Part shown: positions 8,612-18,100 of the stretch, piece by piece
Layout: every line of letters starts with the position of its first letter
Position numbering within the stretch: the stretch's first letter is position 1
NCBI RefSeq assembly: GCF_003387475.1
Contig: NZ_QUNO01000012.1
Coordinates: forward strand, 124,001 to 188,000
Origin: Kutzneria buriramensis
Lineage (GTDB): Bacteria; Actinomycetota; Actinomycetes; Mycobacteriales; Pseudonocardiaceae
Length of the DNA: 64,000 bases
Direction: 5' to 3'
Position numbers and translations under genes: made by a program
Notes under the pieces: generated by a model
Told to the model about the DNA's origin: nothing
Databases searched by the model: none
The model's input: only the letters and a program-made list of their open reading frames with translations

Positions 8612-9601
8612 TCAGCAGGACGACTTGTAGAAGTACTTCGACTGCTGGTCCATGTCGTCCTTGGTGATGGACACCAGGTCGGTCGAGATGTTGCGGGTCA
8701 CCGAACCACCGGTCAGCGCCGCGATGGCCTGGTCGACGCCGTCCTTGCCGATCGTGCCCGGGTCCTGGGCGATCAGCGCCTGGAAGCTGCCGTCCTTGAG
8801 GTCGCTGACCTCCTTCGGGCTGGCGTCGAACCCGACCAGGTTGACCGTCCCGGTCTTGCCGGCGGTGCGCAGACCGGTCGCCGCGCCCTCGCCGGTGTTC
8901 AGGTTGGTGGCGAACACGCCGAGCAGGTCGGGGTTGCTGGACAGCGTCGCGGTCACCTTCTGCGCCGACGTGGCGGCGTCGTTGTCGGTGTACTGCTGCC
9001 CGATGTAGGTGATGTTGGGGTACTTGGTGATCTCCTCCTTGAAGCCCTTCTCCCGCGCGTCGGTCGTGGACGTGCCGGCGGTGGTGTTGAGCACCAGCAC
9101 CGAGCCCTTCTTGTCGCCGACGAGCTTGGCGAGCGTGTCGGCGGCGAGCTTGCCGCCCTGCTCGTTGTTGGACGAGATGGAGGACTCCGCCACGGAGGTG
9201 TCCTGCAACGAGGTGTCGACCTCGATGACCTTCACGCCGGCCGTCTTGAGCTGCTTCATCGGGCCGGCCATGGCCTTGTCGTCGGTGGGCGCGATGAGCA
9301 CCGCCGCCGGCTTGTTGGCCAGGATGCCGGTGACGATAGGCGTCTGGTCGGCCGGGTCGAACTTCTGCGGCGCCTGCGTCTTGAGCGTGTAGCCCTTGGC
9401 CTTCGCCTCGGCCTCGGCCCCGCACTGCATGGAGATGTAGAACGGCTCGGCCGTGATGCCGGGGATCAGCGCGAGGCTCTTGTTGTCCGAAGAGGACGAT
9501 CCGCCGGAGGACTGCCCGACCTGGCCGCCGCCGCACGCGGTGGCCAGCAGGGACACGGCGGCCAGCGCGGCCAGACCGGCGATCTTGCGAGTGTCTGTCA
9601 T
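8612..9601 (-). CDS. Sugar ABC transporter substrate-binding lipoprotein (RbsB/FrcB-like)
   Basis: This 329-residue secreted lipoprotein captures a sugar outside the membrane and hands it to the permease encoded upstream. The signal peptide ends in LLATACGGG, with the lipobox cysteine near residue 23, followed by a Ser/Gly-rich linker. The type I periplasmic-binding fold is visible in the PGITAEPFYISMQCGAEAEA opening, the DKAMAGPMKQLKTAGVKVIEVDT hinge region (a continuous stretch at about residues 108-130) and the GVFATNLNTGEGAATGL segment. It is the last gene of the ABC operon, 26 nt after the permease. Substrate is inferred from context (manA, secreted GH92 mannosidase) to be mannose or a related monosaccharide. 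Confidence 0.9.
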   Translation of the reverse strand: MTDTRKIAGLAALAAVSLLATACGGGQVGQSSGGSSSSDNKSLALIPGITAEPFYISMQCGAEAEAKAKGYTLKTQAPQKFDPADQTPIVTGILANKPAAVLIAPTDDKAMAGPMKQLKTAGVKVIEVDTSLQDTSVAESSISSNNEQGGKLAADTLAKLVGDKKGSVLVLNTTAGTSTTDAREKGFKEEITKYPNITYIGQQYTDNDAATSAQKVTATLSSNPDLLGVFATNLNTGEGAATGLRTAGKTGTVNLVGFDASPKEVSDLKDGSFQALIAQDPGTIGKDGVDQAIAALTGGSVTRNISTDLVSITKDDMDQQSKYFYKSSC

Positions 9602-9627
9602 CGTTGAGAGACCTTTCAGTGACTCTG

Positions 9628-10659
9628 TCAGCGCTGGTTACGTGCCCGGCGGCGGGCCTGGTCGAACCAGACCGCCGCCACCAGCACGATGGCAACCGCG
9701 ATGGGCTGCCAGAACGGGCTCACCCCGATGATCACGAAGCCCTTGTTGAGCACCGCCGGGATGAACACGCCGATCACCGTGCCGATGACCGACCCCACGC
9801 CGCCGAACAGGCTGGTTCCTCCGAGCACCGTGCCGGCGATCGCGTTCAGGTTGTCCGTGCTGTGGCTGGTCAGCGTGGTGGTGGTGAAGTACGCCAGCGA
9901 CATGAAGCCGGCCAACCCCGACAGGAGCCCGGACAGCGCGTACACCAGCACCAGGTGCCGGGTCACGCCGACGCCGGTGCGCTGCGCGGCCACCTCGTTG
10001 GAGCCGATCGCGTACGTGTAGCGGCCGAACCGGGTGGTGGCCAGCAGCCACGCGCCGATCGCGGCCACCACCGCCGCGAGCAGCACCATGTTCGGGATCC
10101 CGCCGAACGACGTGCCCGAGCCCAGCGCCTTGCCCAGCGCCGTCGGCACGCTGCGCACGTCGGACCCGCCGGTCAGCAACTCGGCGGCGCCGAGCGCCGC
10201 GCCGAACGAGCCGAGGGTGACGATCAGCGCCGGGATCCTGGCCTTGGCGATCAGCAGCCCGTTGACCACGCCCCACAGCGCGCCGCTGCCGACGGCCACG
10301 ACGCCGCCGACGGCGATCACGCCCCAGCCGGCGTTGGTGGAGTCGCCGCCGGACAGCGCGTTCATGGTCAGCGCCGAGGCGACGCCGGAGAACACCAGCA
10401 CGGTGCCGACCGACAGGTCGATGCCGGAGGTGACGATCACGAACGTCATGCCGACCGACAGCACCAGCAGCACCGACGTCTCGATCAGCAGGTACTGGAG
10501 GTTGGTGACGTTGAGGATGCCGCTCGGGTCGATGATCGCGAACACCACGATCAGCGCCAGCAGCACCAGCGCGATCCACAGCGTGTTCGCGCCGGCCAGC
10601 CGCCTGGCCAGCGGCCGCTTCTCCGCCTGCGGCGGGGCGGAATCCGTGGTTGCGGTCAT
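9628..10659 (-). CDS. Sugar ABC transporter permease (CUT2, RbsC/FrcC-like)
   Basis: This 343-residue integral membrane protein has about eight to ten hydrophobic helices, the CUT2 permease architecture. Characteristic segments are SVGMTFVIVTSGIDLSVG in the N-terminal half, GLLIAKARIPALIVTLGS, and the cytoplasmic EAA-type loop near AIGSNEVAAQRTGVGV that contacts the ATPase. The ATG at 10659 overlaps the stop of the ATPase gene (ATGA), so the proteins are made in a coupled way. A longer open frame extends upstream, but there it only runs antiphase through the ATPase gene. It forms the pore of the importer with the single-domain ATPase. Confidence 0.93.
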   Translation of the reverse strand: MTATTDSAPPQAEKRPLARRLAGANTLWIALVLLALIVVFAIIDPSGILNVTNLQYLLIETSVLLVLSVGMTFVIVTSGIDLSVGTVLVFSGVASALTMNALSGGDSTNAGWGVIAVGGVVAVGSGALWGVVNGLLIAKARIPALIVTLGSFGAALGAAELLTGGSDVRSVPTALGKALGSGTSFGGIPNMVLLAAVVAAIGAWLLATTRFGRYTYAIGSNEVAAQRTGVGVTRHLVLVYALSGLLSGLAGFMSLAYFTTTTLTSHSTDNLNAIAGTVLGGTSLFGGVGSVIGTVIGVFIPAVLNKGFVIIGVSPFWQPIAVAIVLVAAVWFDQARRRARNQR

Positions 10660-11420
10660 GACACGTCCTCCTGCACCAGCGCGCCGGTCATCGCGCCGAC
10701 GAGGTCCTCCAACGACGCGTCTCCAGCCGTGAACCGGGCGACCCGCTTGCCCAGCCGCAGCACCTCGACGCGGTCCGACACCGACAGCACCTCGGGCATG
10801 TTGTGGCTGATCAGCACGACGCCGATGCCGGCGTCGCGGACCTTGCGGATGACGTCCAGCACTCGCTCCCGCTGCACCACGCCCAGCGCCGCGGTCGGCT
10901 CGTCCATGAACACGACCTTGCTGGCCCACACCACGGACCGCGCCACCGCGACGCTCTGCCGCTGGCCGCCGGACAGCGCCCCGATCGGCACGTCCACGTT
11001 CTGGAGCGTGACGCCGAGCCGGGCGAACTCCTCGCTGGCCCGGCGGCGCATCTCCTTCTTGTCCAGCATGCCCAGCGCGCCGAGGATGCCCCCGCGCTTG
11101 ATCTCGCGGCCCAGGTACAGGTTCGCCGCCGGGTCGAGGTCCGGCGCGACGGCCAGGTCCTGGTACACGGTCTCGATGCCCAGCGACCGCGCGGTCGTCG
11201 GCGAGTCCAGGTGGATCGGCTTGCCCTCCAACAGGATCTCGCCCGAGTCGGGCTGCTCCGCGCCGGACAGGCACTTGATGAACGTGGACTTGCCGGCGCC
11301 GTTGTCGCCGATCAGCGAGACGACCTCGCCCGCGGCCACCTCGAACGACGCGCCGCGCAGCGCCTCGACACTGCCGTAGTGCTTGACGAGCGACCTCGCC
11401 TCCAGCAGCGGCGTGCTCAC
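10656..11420 (-). CDS. Sugar ABC transporter ATPase, single-domain (FrcA-like)
   Basis: This 254-residue ATPase has one complete nucleotide-binding domain: Walker A GDNGAGKST, signature LSGGQRQ, Walker B VVFMDEPTAAL and an H-loop in LISHN. CUT2 importers of the RbsA type normally carry two fused domains in about 500 residues. The half-size form matches FrcA, the ATPase of the rhizobial fructose/mannose/ribose importer, which supports a hexose such as mannose as substrate. The GTG at 11420 is chosen because the family N-terminus (TPLLEARSLVKHYG) starts there and AGGT lies 8 nt upstream; an in-frame extension to 11540 is not family-like. It is downstream of manA and overlaps the permease gene by 4 nt. 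Confidence 0.92.
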   Translation of the reverse strand: MSTPLLEARSLVKHYGSVEALRGASFEVAAGEVVSLIGDNGAGKSTFIKCLSGAEQPDSGEILLEGKPIHLDSPTTARSLGIETVYQDLAVAPDLDPAANLYLGREIKRGGILGALGMLDKKEMRRRASEEFARLGVTLQNVDVPIGALSGGQRQSVAVARSVVWASKVVFMDEPTAALGVVQRERVLDVIRKVRDAGIGVVLISHNMPEVLSVSDRVEVLRLGKRVARFTAGDASLEDLVGAMTGALVQEDVS

Positions 11421-11493
11421 TGCGGCACCTCGCTGGCGCTCGGTGTCCGCGTTCGCGGACGCTCTGCGCTGAATGATTCGCGCGCAAGCTCGC

Positions 11494-12513
11494 TCATGTG
11501 CGCACCTCCGGGGGTAGACACCTGACCGCGACCAGACCACCGTCCAACTTGGACGATCCGGCCGCGTGCGGCAGCACGACGGTGTCGCCGCGGCGCAGCG
11601 CCACCGGGTCGCCGCCCTCGGTGTGCAGACGGCCCTCGCCGTCCAGCACCACCAGCACCGCGAACGACGGGTCCAGCTCGATCGGGGAATCGGCGCGCAG
11701 CCGCTGCGCGCGGAAGAAGTCGCTGTTGGGCAACAGGTCCACCACCGGCTCGCGGCGGTCCGCGGTGTGCTTGACGATCGTGTCCAGCCGCTTCGGGTCC
11801 CAGCCGGACAGGTCCAGCGCCTCCAGTGCGGTGGCCTGCCCCAGGCCGAGATGCCACGAGTCGGGGCCGTCCAGGAAGCCCTCCCACTCGATGGTGATGG
11901 AGAAGTCGGTGGGCTGCTGGAGTTCGACGATGAACACGCCCTCGCCGATGGCGTGCGGCAGGCCGGCCGGGATGAACACCGTGTCGCCGGCCCGGACCGG
12001 GATGGCGTTCAGGGCGTCCAGCATGGCCTTGCGGTCCTGGCCGGTCACCCACTTGTCCACCACGTCCGGGTCCGCGTCGGCCTTGAATCCGATGTGGACG
12101 GTCGGGTTCGGGCCGCTGGTGCCGACCACGATCCACGCCTCGGTCTTGCCGTGCCGGCAGTTCAGGTGGTCCGCCGCGAACGCGTCCGACGGGTGGTAGT
12201 GCACCGGCAGCCGCTGCCCCGCGTCCAGCAGCTTGACCAGCAGCGCCGTGTCCGCCCCGTACTTCGCCGCGTGCGCCGCCCCCAGCCAGGCCGTCGGGTC
12301 CGCCGCCACCGCGTCACGCAGCAGCGTGCCGTCCGGCAGCGGCGACAGGCCGGCGTCCTTGCCGAACTGGGTGGTGATCGACCCCACCCAGTCCTCCGGA
12401 CCGAACTCGGCCGTGGCCGGCAGGCCACGCAACTCGGCGATCGCCTGGCCGCCCCGGTAGAACTGCCGGGGCTGGTTGGCGGCCAGCCGCACGGGCCGCA
12501 GAACGTCACTCAA
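11494..12513 (-). CDS. manA: Mannose-6-phosphate isomerase, class I
   Basis: This 339-residue zinc enzyme of the cupin superfamily converts mannose-6-phosphate to fructose-6-phosphate. The metal-binding region is LPVHYHPSDAFAADHLNCRHGKTEAW, with His, His and Glu ligands (residues about 105-130). A second part is AGDTVFIPAGLPHAIGEGVF, with the conserved active-site His. The C-terminal cupin-like domain is present. The TTG at 12513 has GGAG 5 nt upstream and gives the sequence LSDVLRPVRL; a TTG at 12534 is the alternative. It heads the ABC operon (73 nt to the ATPase) and its upstream region is occupied by the TnpB element, which lies in the opposite direction. Confidence 0.9.
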   Translation of the reverse strand: MSDVLRPVRLAANQPRQFYRGGQAIAELRGLPATAEFGPEDWVGSITTQFGKDAGLSPLPDGTLLRDAVAADPTAWLGAAHAAKYGADTALLVKLLDAGQRLPVHYHPSDAFAADHLNCRHGKTEAWIVVGTSGPNPTVHIGFKADADPDVVDKWVTGQDRKAMLDALNAIPVRAGDTVFIPAGLPHAIGEGVFIVELQQPTDFSITIEWEGFLDGPDSWHLGLGQATALEALDLSGWDPKRLDTIVKHTADRREPVVDLLPNSDFFRAQRLRADSPIELDPSFAVLVVLDGEGRLHTEGGDPVALRRGDTVVLPHAAGSSKLDGGLVAVRCLPPEVRT

Positions 12514-12638
12514 CGAGACTCCAATCGATGGCAACCAATGCGACGGCGGCGAGCTGGGCTCGGCATGTCTCGGCCGCTCTGTGGTTCACCCGGTCGATAC
12601 CTTGCCGAAGGTCGAACACGTGTGCGATTTTCTGTGAT

Positions 12639-13766
12639 GTGAAGCAGGTGCTGCAGGTCAGATTGCTGCCCACGCCGGAACAGGCGTCGGCGCTTCTGGC
12701 GACGTTGCACACCTGCAACACTGCTGCGAACTGGGTGTCCGAACGCGCCAACGCCCAGCAGATTTTCGGCAAGTTCAGAATGCAGAAGGCCTACTACCGG
12801 GAGTTGCGATCCGAGTTCGGACTGGCAGCTCAGCCTGCGATTCTCGTCATTCGGAAGGTTGCTGCGGCCTACGCGCGCGATCGTACGAGACGGCATCGAT
12901 GGCGCCGGGACTCCGCGCAGGCGTACGACGTCCGATGCCTGTCGCTCCGATTTGTGGCGAGCGGCGCGAGCAGTTCGGCCACAGCGTCCATCTGGACGGT
13001 GCGCGGACGTCTGACGGGTATCAGAGTACTTGGCGAACAGGCCAGAGGTGATCAGCTCCGCGGGATCACCTTCGGTGAGTCCGATCTGATCCACCGGCGT
13101 GGCGTTTGGTTGCTGGCCCTGACTCGTGAGGTCGAGGCGGTCACCTGTCGTCCTCCGGCCGATTTCCTCGGTGTTGACATGGGGGTCGTCAACATCGCGA
13201 CCACGAGTGATGGTGTCCGGTACTCCGGATCGCGGCTCAACCGCTACCGCCGTCGGCAGGTCCGGCTGCGTCAGCGACTCCAAACCAAGGGCACCCGGTC
13301 CGCCCGCCGTCTGCTGAAGCGTCGCAACCGCAAGGAACGGCGCTTCGCGACCGACGTCAACCACGTCATTTCCAAGAGCATCGTGGCCGAGGCTGAACGC
13401 ACCGGACGTGGAATCGCCGTCGAGCAGTTGGCCGGCATTCGCGAACGGGTACGGCTTCGCAAGCCCCAACGGGCCGCGCTGCATCAGTGGGCGTTCCATC
13501 AACTCGGTCGATTCCTTGGGTACAAGGCGGCCGGGGCGGGCGTGGTCCTGGTCGAAGTCGATCCGGCTTTCACGTCGCAGACATGTCGGACGTGCAGGTA
13601 CGTCTCCAGCAGAAATCGAAGATCCCAAGCAGTGTTCATGTGTGGCGGCTGTGGCTTCGTTGGGCACGCCGACCACAACGCGGCGGGCAACATCGCGGAC
13701 CGCGGTATTGCCCGCTGGGGCGAAGTCATGCGTCCACACGCAGCGCCCACCCTGGCAGCCAGCTAG
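12639..13766 (+). CDS. tnpB: TnpB-type RNA-guided endonuclease (OrfB_IS605 family)
   Basis: This 375-residue protein has the OrfB/TnpB layout: N-terminal helix-turn-helix region (VRLLPTPEQASALL), wedge domain, RuvC-like nuclease and zinc ribbon. The RuvC catalytic triad is complete: Asp180 in LGVDMGVVNIA, Glu262 in IAVEQLAGI and Asp345 in GHADHNAAGNI. The zinc ribbon cysteines CRTC and CGGC are intact between the last two acidic residues. TnpB proteins use an omega-RNA from the transposon right end to cut DNA next to a short adjacent motif, which helps retain the transposon. The GTG at 12639 is chosen from the family N-terminus (VKQVLQVRLLPT). Nothing in the frame is broken, so an active nuclease is plausible. 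Confidence 0.9.
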   Translation: MKQVLQVRLLPTPEQASALLATLHTCNTAANWVSERANAQQIFGKFRMQKAYYRELRSEFGLAAQPAILVIRKVAAAYARDRTRRHRWRRDSAQAYDVRCLSLRFVASGASSSATASIWTVRGRLTGIRVLGEQARGDQLRGITFGESDLIHRRGVWLLALTREVEAVTCRPPADFLGVDMGVVNIATTSDGVRYSGSRLNRYRRRQVRLRQRLQTKGTRSARRLLKRRNRKERRFATDVNHVISKSIVAEAERTGRGIAVEQLAGIRERVRLRKPQRAALHQWAFHQLGRFLGYKAAGAGVVLVEVDPAFTSQTCRTCRYVSSRNRRSQAVFMCGGCGFVGHADHNAAGNIADRGIARWGEVMRPHAAPTLAAS

Positions 13767-13835
13767 GGCGGCAGCGGCAAGCCTATCGGCGTCCCTCGCC
13801 GACAGCTGCGGGTTCACAACCCGCTTCGCTGAGTG
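13700..13835 (+). ncRNA. Candidate omega-RNA region of the TnpB element
   Basis: By analogy with characterised IS605 elements, the guide RNA scaffold overlaps the tnpB 3' end and ends at the transposon right end. Here the stretch after the stop codon contains GCGGGTT (13808-13814) and AACCCGC (13818-13824), a perfect 7-bp stem with loop CAC. The limits are approximate and the assignment is inference. Confidence 0.35.
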
Positions 13836-13840
13836 GGGGA

Positions 13841-14875
13841 TCATGACGGTCGCATTTCTCCTGATCCACGGGGTACCAAACGCACCGGAAGCACCACCCG
13901 CCGCGGTGGGGACGTGTCCCCGTCCAGGCGGGAGAACAGCAGTTCGGCGGCGGCCTTGCCGATCGCGCTGGCGTCGTGCGCGATCACGGTGACGGGCGGG
14001 TCGAGCAGGTCGGCGAGCTCGAAGTCGTCGAAGCCGACGAGGGCGGGGCGGTGAGGCCGGCCGGCCAGCACGCGCAGCAGGTGCACGGTGATCCGGTTGT
14101 TGCCGGCGACCACGGCGGTGGCCGGCTGCCGGTGCTCGGCGATGCGGCGCAGCACCTCGGCGATGCCCCGCTCGTCGTGCGGACCCATGGCGACCAGGTC
14201 CTCGTCGTAACGGATGCCGGCGCGCACGCAGCCCTCGCGGAAGCCGCGCAGGCGCTCGTTGGCGGTGAAGATGTCGGGGGCGTCGCCGAGGAAGGCGATG
14301 CGAGTGTGCCCGTGGGCGGCGAGGTGGCGGACGGCCAGCACGGTGCCGCCGATGTTGTCCACCAGCACGGTGTCGGCGACGACGTCGCCGGCGGGCCGGT
14401 CCAGGAACACCACCGGCATGCCGGCCCGCATCTCCGGCACCAGGTAGCCGTGCTGCATGCCGGCCGGCACCACGAGCATGCCGTCGACCCGGCGGGCGCA
14501 GAACTCCAGCGCGAGCTCGCGCTCGCGGCTGGGGTCCTCGTCGGACGAGCCGGTGAGCACCTGCCGCCCGTACTGCCGGGCGACCTCCTCCACCGCGCGG
14601 GTGATGCCCGAGTAGAAGGGGTTGCCGACGTCCTCGAGGACCATGCCGATGGTGCCGGTCGAGGACCCGCGGCGCAGGTTGCGGGCGCCCAGGTTGCGGC
14701 GGAACCCGAGCTGGTCGATGGCCGCCAGCACGCGCTCGGCGGTGGCGGGGTGCACTCCCGGCTCGTCGTTGACGACCCGGGAGACCGTTTTGATGCTGAC
14801 CCCGGCCAGTCGCGCCACGTCGCTCATGGTGGCGCGGCGGACCCGTCGTGGACCGAGGCTCGACAACGTTGTCAT
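13841..14875 (-). CDS. LacI-family transcriptional regulator of the mannose locus
   Basis: This 344-residue repressor has an N-terminal LacI helix-turn-helix (MSDVARLAGVSIKTVSRVVN) with hinge helix (VLAAIDQLGFRRNLGARNL). A type I periplasmic-binding-like effector domain follows (IGMVLEDVGNPFYSGITRAVE, VVFLDRPAG, PALVGFDDFELADLL). It presumably binds a sugar effector. The start is uncertain: an ATG at 14875 lies inside the palindrome GACAACGTTGTC, whereas an ATG at 14827 begins at MSDVARLAG and leaves the palindrome in the leader. It is divergent from the GH92 gene and lies upstream of manA and the transporter, with tnpB in between. Palindromes at its own start and before GH92 suggest autoregulation plus control of the mannosidase. 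Confidence 0.9.
   Translation of the reverse strand: MTTLSSLGPRRVRRATMSDVARLAGVSIKTVSRVVNDEPGVHPATAERVLAAIDQLGFRRNLGARNLRRGSSTGTIGMVLEDVGNPFYSGITRAVEEVARQYGRQVLTGSSDEDPSRERELALEFCARRVDGMLVVPAGMQHGYLVPEMRAGMPVVFLDRPAGDVVADTVLVDNIGGTVLAVRHLAAHGHTRIAFLGDAPDIFTANERLRGFREGCVRAGIRYDEDLVAMGPHDERGIAEVLRRIAEHRQPATAVVAGNNRITVHLLRVLAGRPHRPALVGFDDFELADLLDPPVTVIAHDASAIGKAAAELLFSRLDGDTSPPRRVVLPVRLVPRGSGEMRPS
14862..14873. promoter_or_regulatory. LacI-type operator at the lacI start
   Basis: GACAACGTTGTC is a perfect 12-bp palindrome with the central CG typical of LacI-family operators. It overlaps the upstream start codon candidate of the lacI gene, so a bound repressor would block its own expression. Confidence 0.65.
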
Positions 14876-15180
14876 GATGGCGCGATCTCACCGGAAACAC
14901 ACAGGGCTTGTCAATGGTTGTGAACCGGTCAAGAACGAACGGCGCAGAGACCGGCCCATGGTCGAGTTTTGGCTGTTCACAGTGTGAATGCCCGTTGTTA
15001 CTGCATACGGACGCCGGTCGCTGTCCATTAGCGGCCAGGAATTCCGGTAGCGTCTTGACGCGGGTCGGACACTCTCCGCAGTGTTGCCGACGGGTCGAGC
15101 GGGCCCGCCGGGTGTCGCGACAAGGTTGTCACCCCCGCCGCTCGACGAACCTGTGTTCGAGCCACGGGAGGCGACGCACG
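14876..15180. other. Divergent promoter region between lacI and the GH92 gene
   Basis: These 305 bases hold no convincing gene. They contain the second LacI-type site (15119-15130), a TTGTCAATGGTTGTGAA stretch near 14909-14926, a GTTCACAGTGTGAAT inverted repeat near 14975-14989, and the GGGAGG ribosome-binding site of the GH92 gene at about 15166-15171. Confidence 0.6.
15119..15130. promoter_or_regulatory. Second LacI-type operator, upstream of the GH92 gene
   Basis: GACAAGGTTGTC has the same GACAA/TTGTC half-sites as the lacI palindrome, differing only in the two central bases. It lies 51-62 nt before the GH92 start, a position where a repressor would block transcription. Confidence 0.6.
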
Positions 15181-18100
15181 ATGTTCGGAGTCCCGAGACG
15201 GCGCTGGCGCGCCGCGGCGGTGATCGGCACGGCGCTGGCGATGGTGGTGTCGCCGTTCATGGCCACCGCCGCGACCGCCGCTCCCGCGCCGAAGGCCCAG
15301 GATCTCGCCCAATGGGTGGATCCCTACATCGGCACCCAGCCCGGTGACGCCGACATGGGCACCGGCGGCGGCGCCGCCAACACGTACCCCGGCGCGGACG
15401 TGCCGTTCGGCATGGTGCAGTGGAGCCCGGACACCGTGACCCTCCAGCACGGCGGCTACTACTACCAGGACAACCGGATCAAGGGCTTCAGTCTCACCCA
15501 CCTGTCCGGCGCCGGCTGCGACACGTACCAGGACATCCCGTTCATGCCGGTCGTCGGCGACATCACCGACTCGCCCGCGGCCAACCCGATGAAGTACATC
15601 TCGACCTTCTCGCACAGCAACGAGAAGGTGACCGCCGGCTCGTACGGCGTGAGCCTGGACAACGGCGCCAAGGTCGAGCTGAGCACCACTGCGCGCACCG
15701 GCGCCGGCCGCTTCACCTGGCCGGTCGGCCCGACCTCCACGCTGCTGGTCAACGTGTCCGGCTCGATCATGGGCACCGACGACGCGTCCGTGACCATCGG
15801 CAAGAACTACATCAGCGGCTACGCCGCGAGCGGCCACTTCTGCGGCACCGACTCGCACTACCGGGTGTACTTCTACGCCCAGTTCGACCAGAACTTCGCC
15901 AGCACCGGCACTTGGCACAACGGCGCGGTGACGCCCGGCAAGAACGCCGAGCGCGGCATGTCGCTGCCGAAGGCCCCGGTGACCAGCGCCCCGAACAACG
16001 CCACCCCGCAGACGTCCAAGGCCAAGGCGAACGCCACCTCGCAGTCGGTGAAGCCGCAGGACACCACCGTGTCCGGGCCCGGCAGCGGCGCGTACGTCAC
16101 CTTCGACAACACGGTCAACCCGACCGTCAACGTGAAGGTCGGCGTCTCGTTCGTGTCGGTCGACGGCGCGAAGGCCAACATCAAGGCGGAGAACCCGAAC
16201 AAGACCTTCGACCAGGTCTCGGCGGCGGCCCGCGCGGCGTGGAACAGCCGGCTCAACCAGATCCAGGTGACCGGCGGCAGCAACGACCAGAAGACCATCT
16301 TCTACACCGCGCTGTACCACTCCCTGTTGCAGCCCAACGTGTTCTCCGACTCGGACGGCAGCTACCCCGGCTTCGACGGCCAGATACACAAGGCCGCCAA
16401 GGGACACGCGATATACACCAACTTCTCCGGCTGGGACATCTACCGGTCCGAGACCCAACTGCTAGCCCTGCTGGCGCCGAACGAGACCTCCGACATCGCC
16501 AACTCGATGACGCAGTTCGCCGCGCAGGGCGGGTCCTGGGACCGCTGGACGGTCGCCAACGACTACACCGGCGTGATGAACGGCGACCCGTACCACATCA
16601 TCGTGTCCACAGCGTACGCCTTCGGGGCCAAGAACTTCGACGCCAACCAGGCGCTGCTGCTGATGGAACGCGGCGCCACGCAGCCGACCGTCGGCTACGA
16701 GGAGCGCCCGGGCCTGGCCAACTACATGAAGCTCGGCTACGTCCCCGGCGTCGCCTCCGACACGCTGGAGTACACCAGCGCCGACTTCTCCATCGCCGAA
16801 CTCGCGCGGCGGCTGGGCGACTCGGCCACGTACAACACCTTCATCAAGCGGGCGCAGAACTGGCAGAACCTGTACAACCCGGCGACCGGCTACCTCCAGC
16901 CGCGCGCGGCCAACGGCACGTTCGCCAGCCCGTTCAACCCGGCCGACCCCGGCGGCTACACCGAGGGCAACGGCGCTCAGTACACGTGGATGGTGCCGTA
17001 CAACTACAGCGGCCTGGTCACCGCGCTCGGCGGCAACGACGCCGTGAACAAGCGGCTGGACGAGTTCTTCACCAAGCTCAACGCCGGCACCAGCGACCCG
17101 CACGCGTTCCTGGGCAACGAGCCGACGCTGGAGACGCCGTGGATCTACGACTTCACCGGTGCCCCGTACAAGGCGCAGGCGCTGGTGAACAACATCCGGC
17201 AGGCGATCTGGAAGGCCGGGCCGAACGGCCTGGTCGGCAACGACGACCTCGGTGAGATGTCGTCCTGGTACGTGTGGGCCTCGCTCGGCCTGTACCCGGA
17301 GATCCCGGGCCGCGCCGAGCTGACCCTGAACACGCCGGAGTTCACCGGCGCGGTGATCACCCGGCCGGGCGGCCAGAAGATCACCATCAACGCCCCGGGC
17401 GCGTCCACGTCGACGCCGTACATCGACTCGCTGAAGCTCAACGGCCAGACCTGGACCAAGCCGTGGCTGCCCGAGTCGTTCGTGAACTCCGGTGGCACGC
17501 TGGACTTCTCGCTGTCGGCGACGCCGAACACCAGTTGGGGCACCGCCCACGCCGACGCGCCGCCGTCGTTCACCGACGGCGCCGTGAACCAGAGCACCTT
17601 CGTCGACCCGTCCCGGCTCGTCGCCCCCGCCGGCGGCAGCGCGACCGCCAACGTCGGCGTGCAGGACCTGTCCGGCCAGGGCTCGAAGGTGCACTGGACC
17701 GCCAGCGCCCCCGCCGGGCTGACGGTCACGCCGTCCTCCGGCGACCTCACCACCGATCCCGGCGGCAAGGCCAGCGCTCCCGTCACCGTGACCGTGGCGG
17801 CGGGGACCGCCGAGCAGACGTACCAGATCCCGATCTCCTACACCGCCAACGGATCCGCGATATCCGGCTCCACGCTCGCCGTGCTGGTGGCGCAGCCCGG
17901 CAGCCTGCGTGCCACGTACAACAACGTCGGCACGTCGCCGGACGACAACCAGCAGATCGGCAACTACGACGGCGGCGGCTTCAGCTACTCGCGCAACGCC
18001 CTGGCCGCCAAGGGGGTCACCCCGGGGGCGACGGTCACCGACTCCGACGGCCTGAAGTTCGTCTGGCCGAACGTGCCGGTGGGCGAGCTGGACAACGTCA

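Larger units (their letters stand above)
12514..13840 (+). mobile_element. Insertion containing a lone tnpB (IS200/IS605 or IS607-like), between lacI and manA
   Basis: The segment between the manA start and the lacI stop holds only an opposite-strand tnpB and short flanks. No tnpA transposase gene is present, so this is a TnpB-only derivative that would need a transposase in trans. Exact ends could not be fixed. A perfect 7-bp hairpin at 13808-13824 is a candidate for the right-end structure. I infer that the element split an ancestral lacI-manA-ABC reverse-strand operon, because lacI ends at 13841 and manA starts at 12513 on that strand. lacI is intact to its normal length. Confidence 0.65.

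Noticed and set aside
9628-11487. A 619-residue permease with long N-terminal extension
   Set aside because: The extension is the out-of-frame reading of the ATPase gene. The ATG at 10659 overlaps the ATPase stop and gives a normal permease length.
12510-14900. A 796-residue reverse-strand frame across tnpB and lacI
   Set aside because: It reads lacI out of frame and tnpB antisense; both real genes have complete family motifs in other frames.
15028-16458. A 476-residue reverse-strand frame opposite the GH92 gene
   Set aside because: Its composition (Val/Arg/Gly/His-rich) is that of a shadow, and the forward strand has a signal peptide and GH92 motifs throughout.
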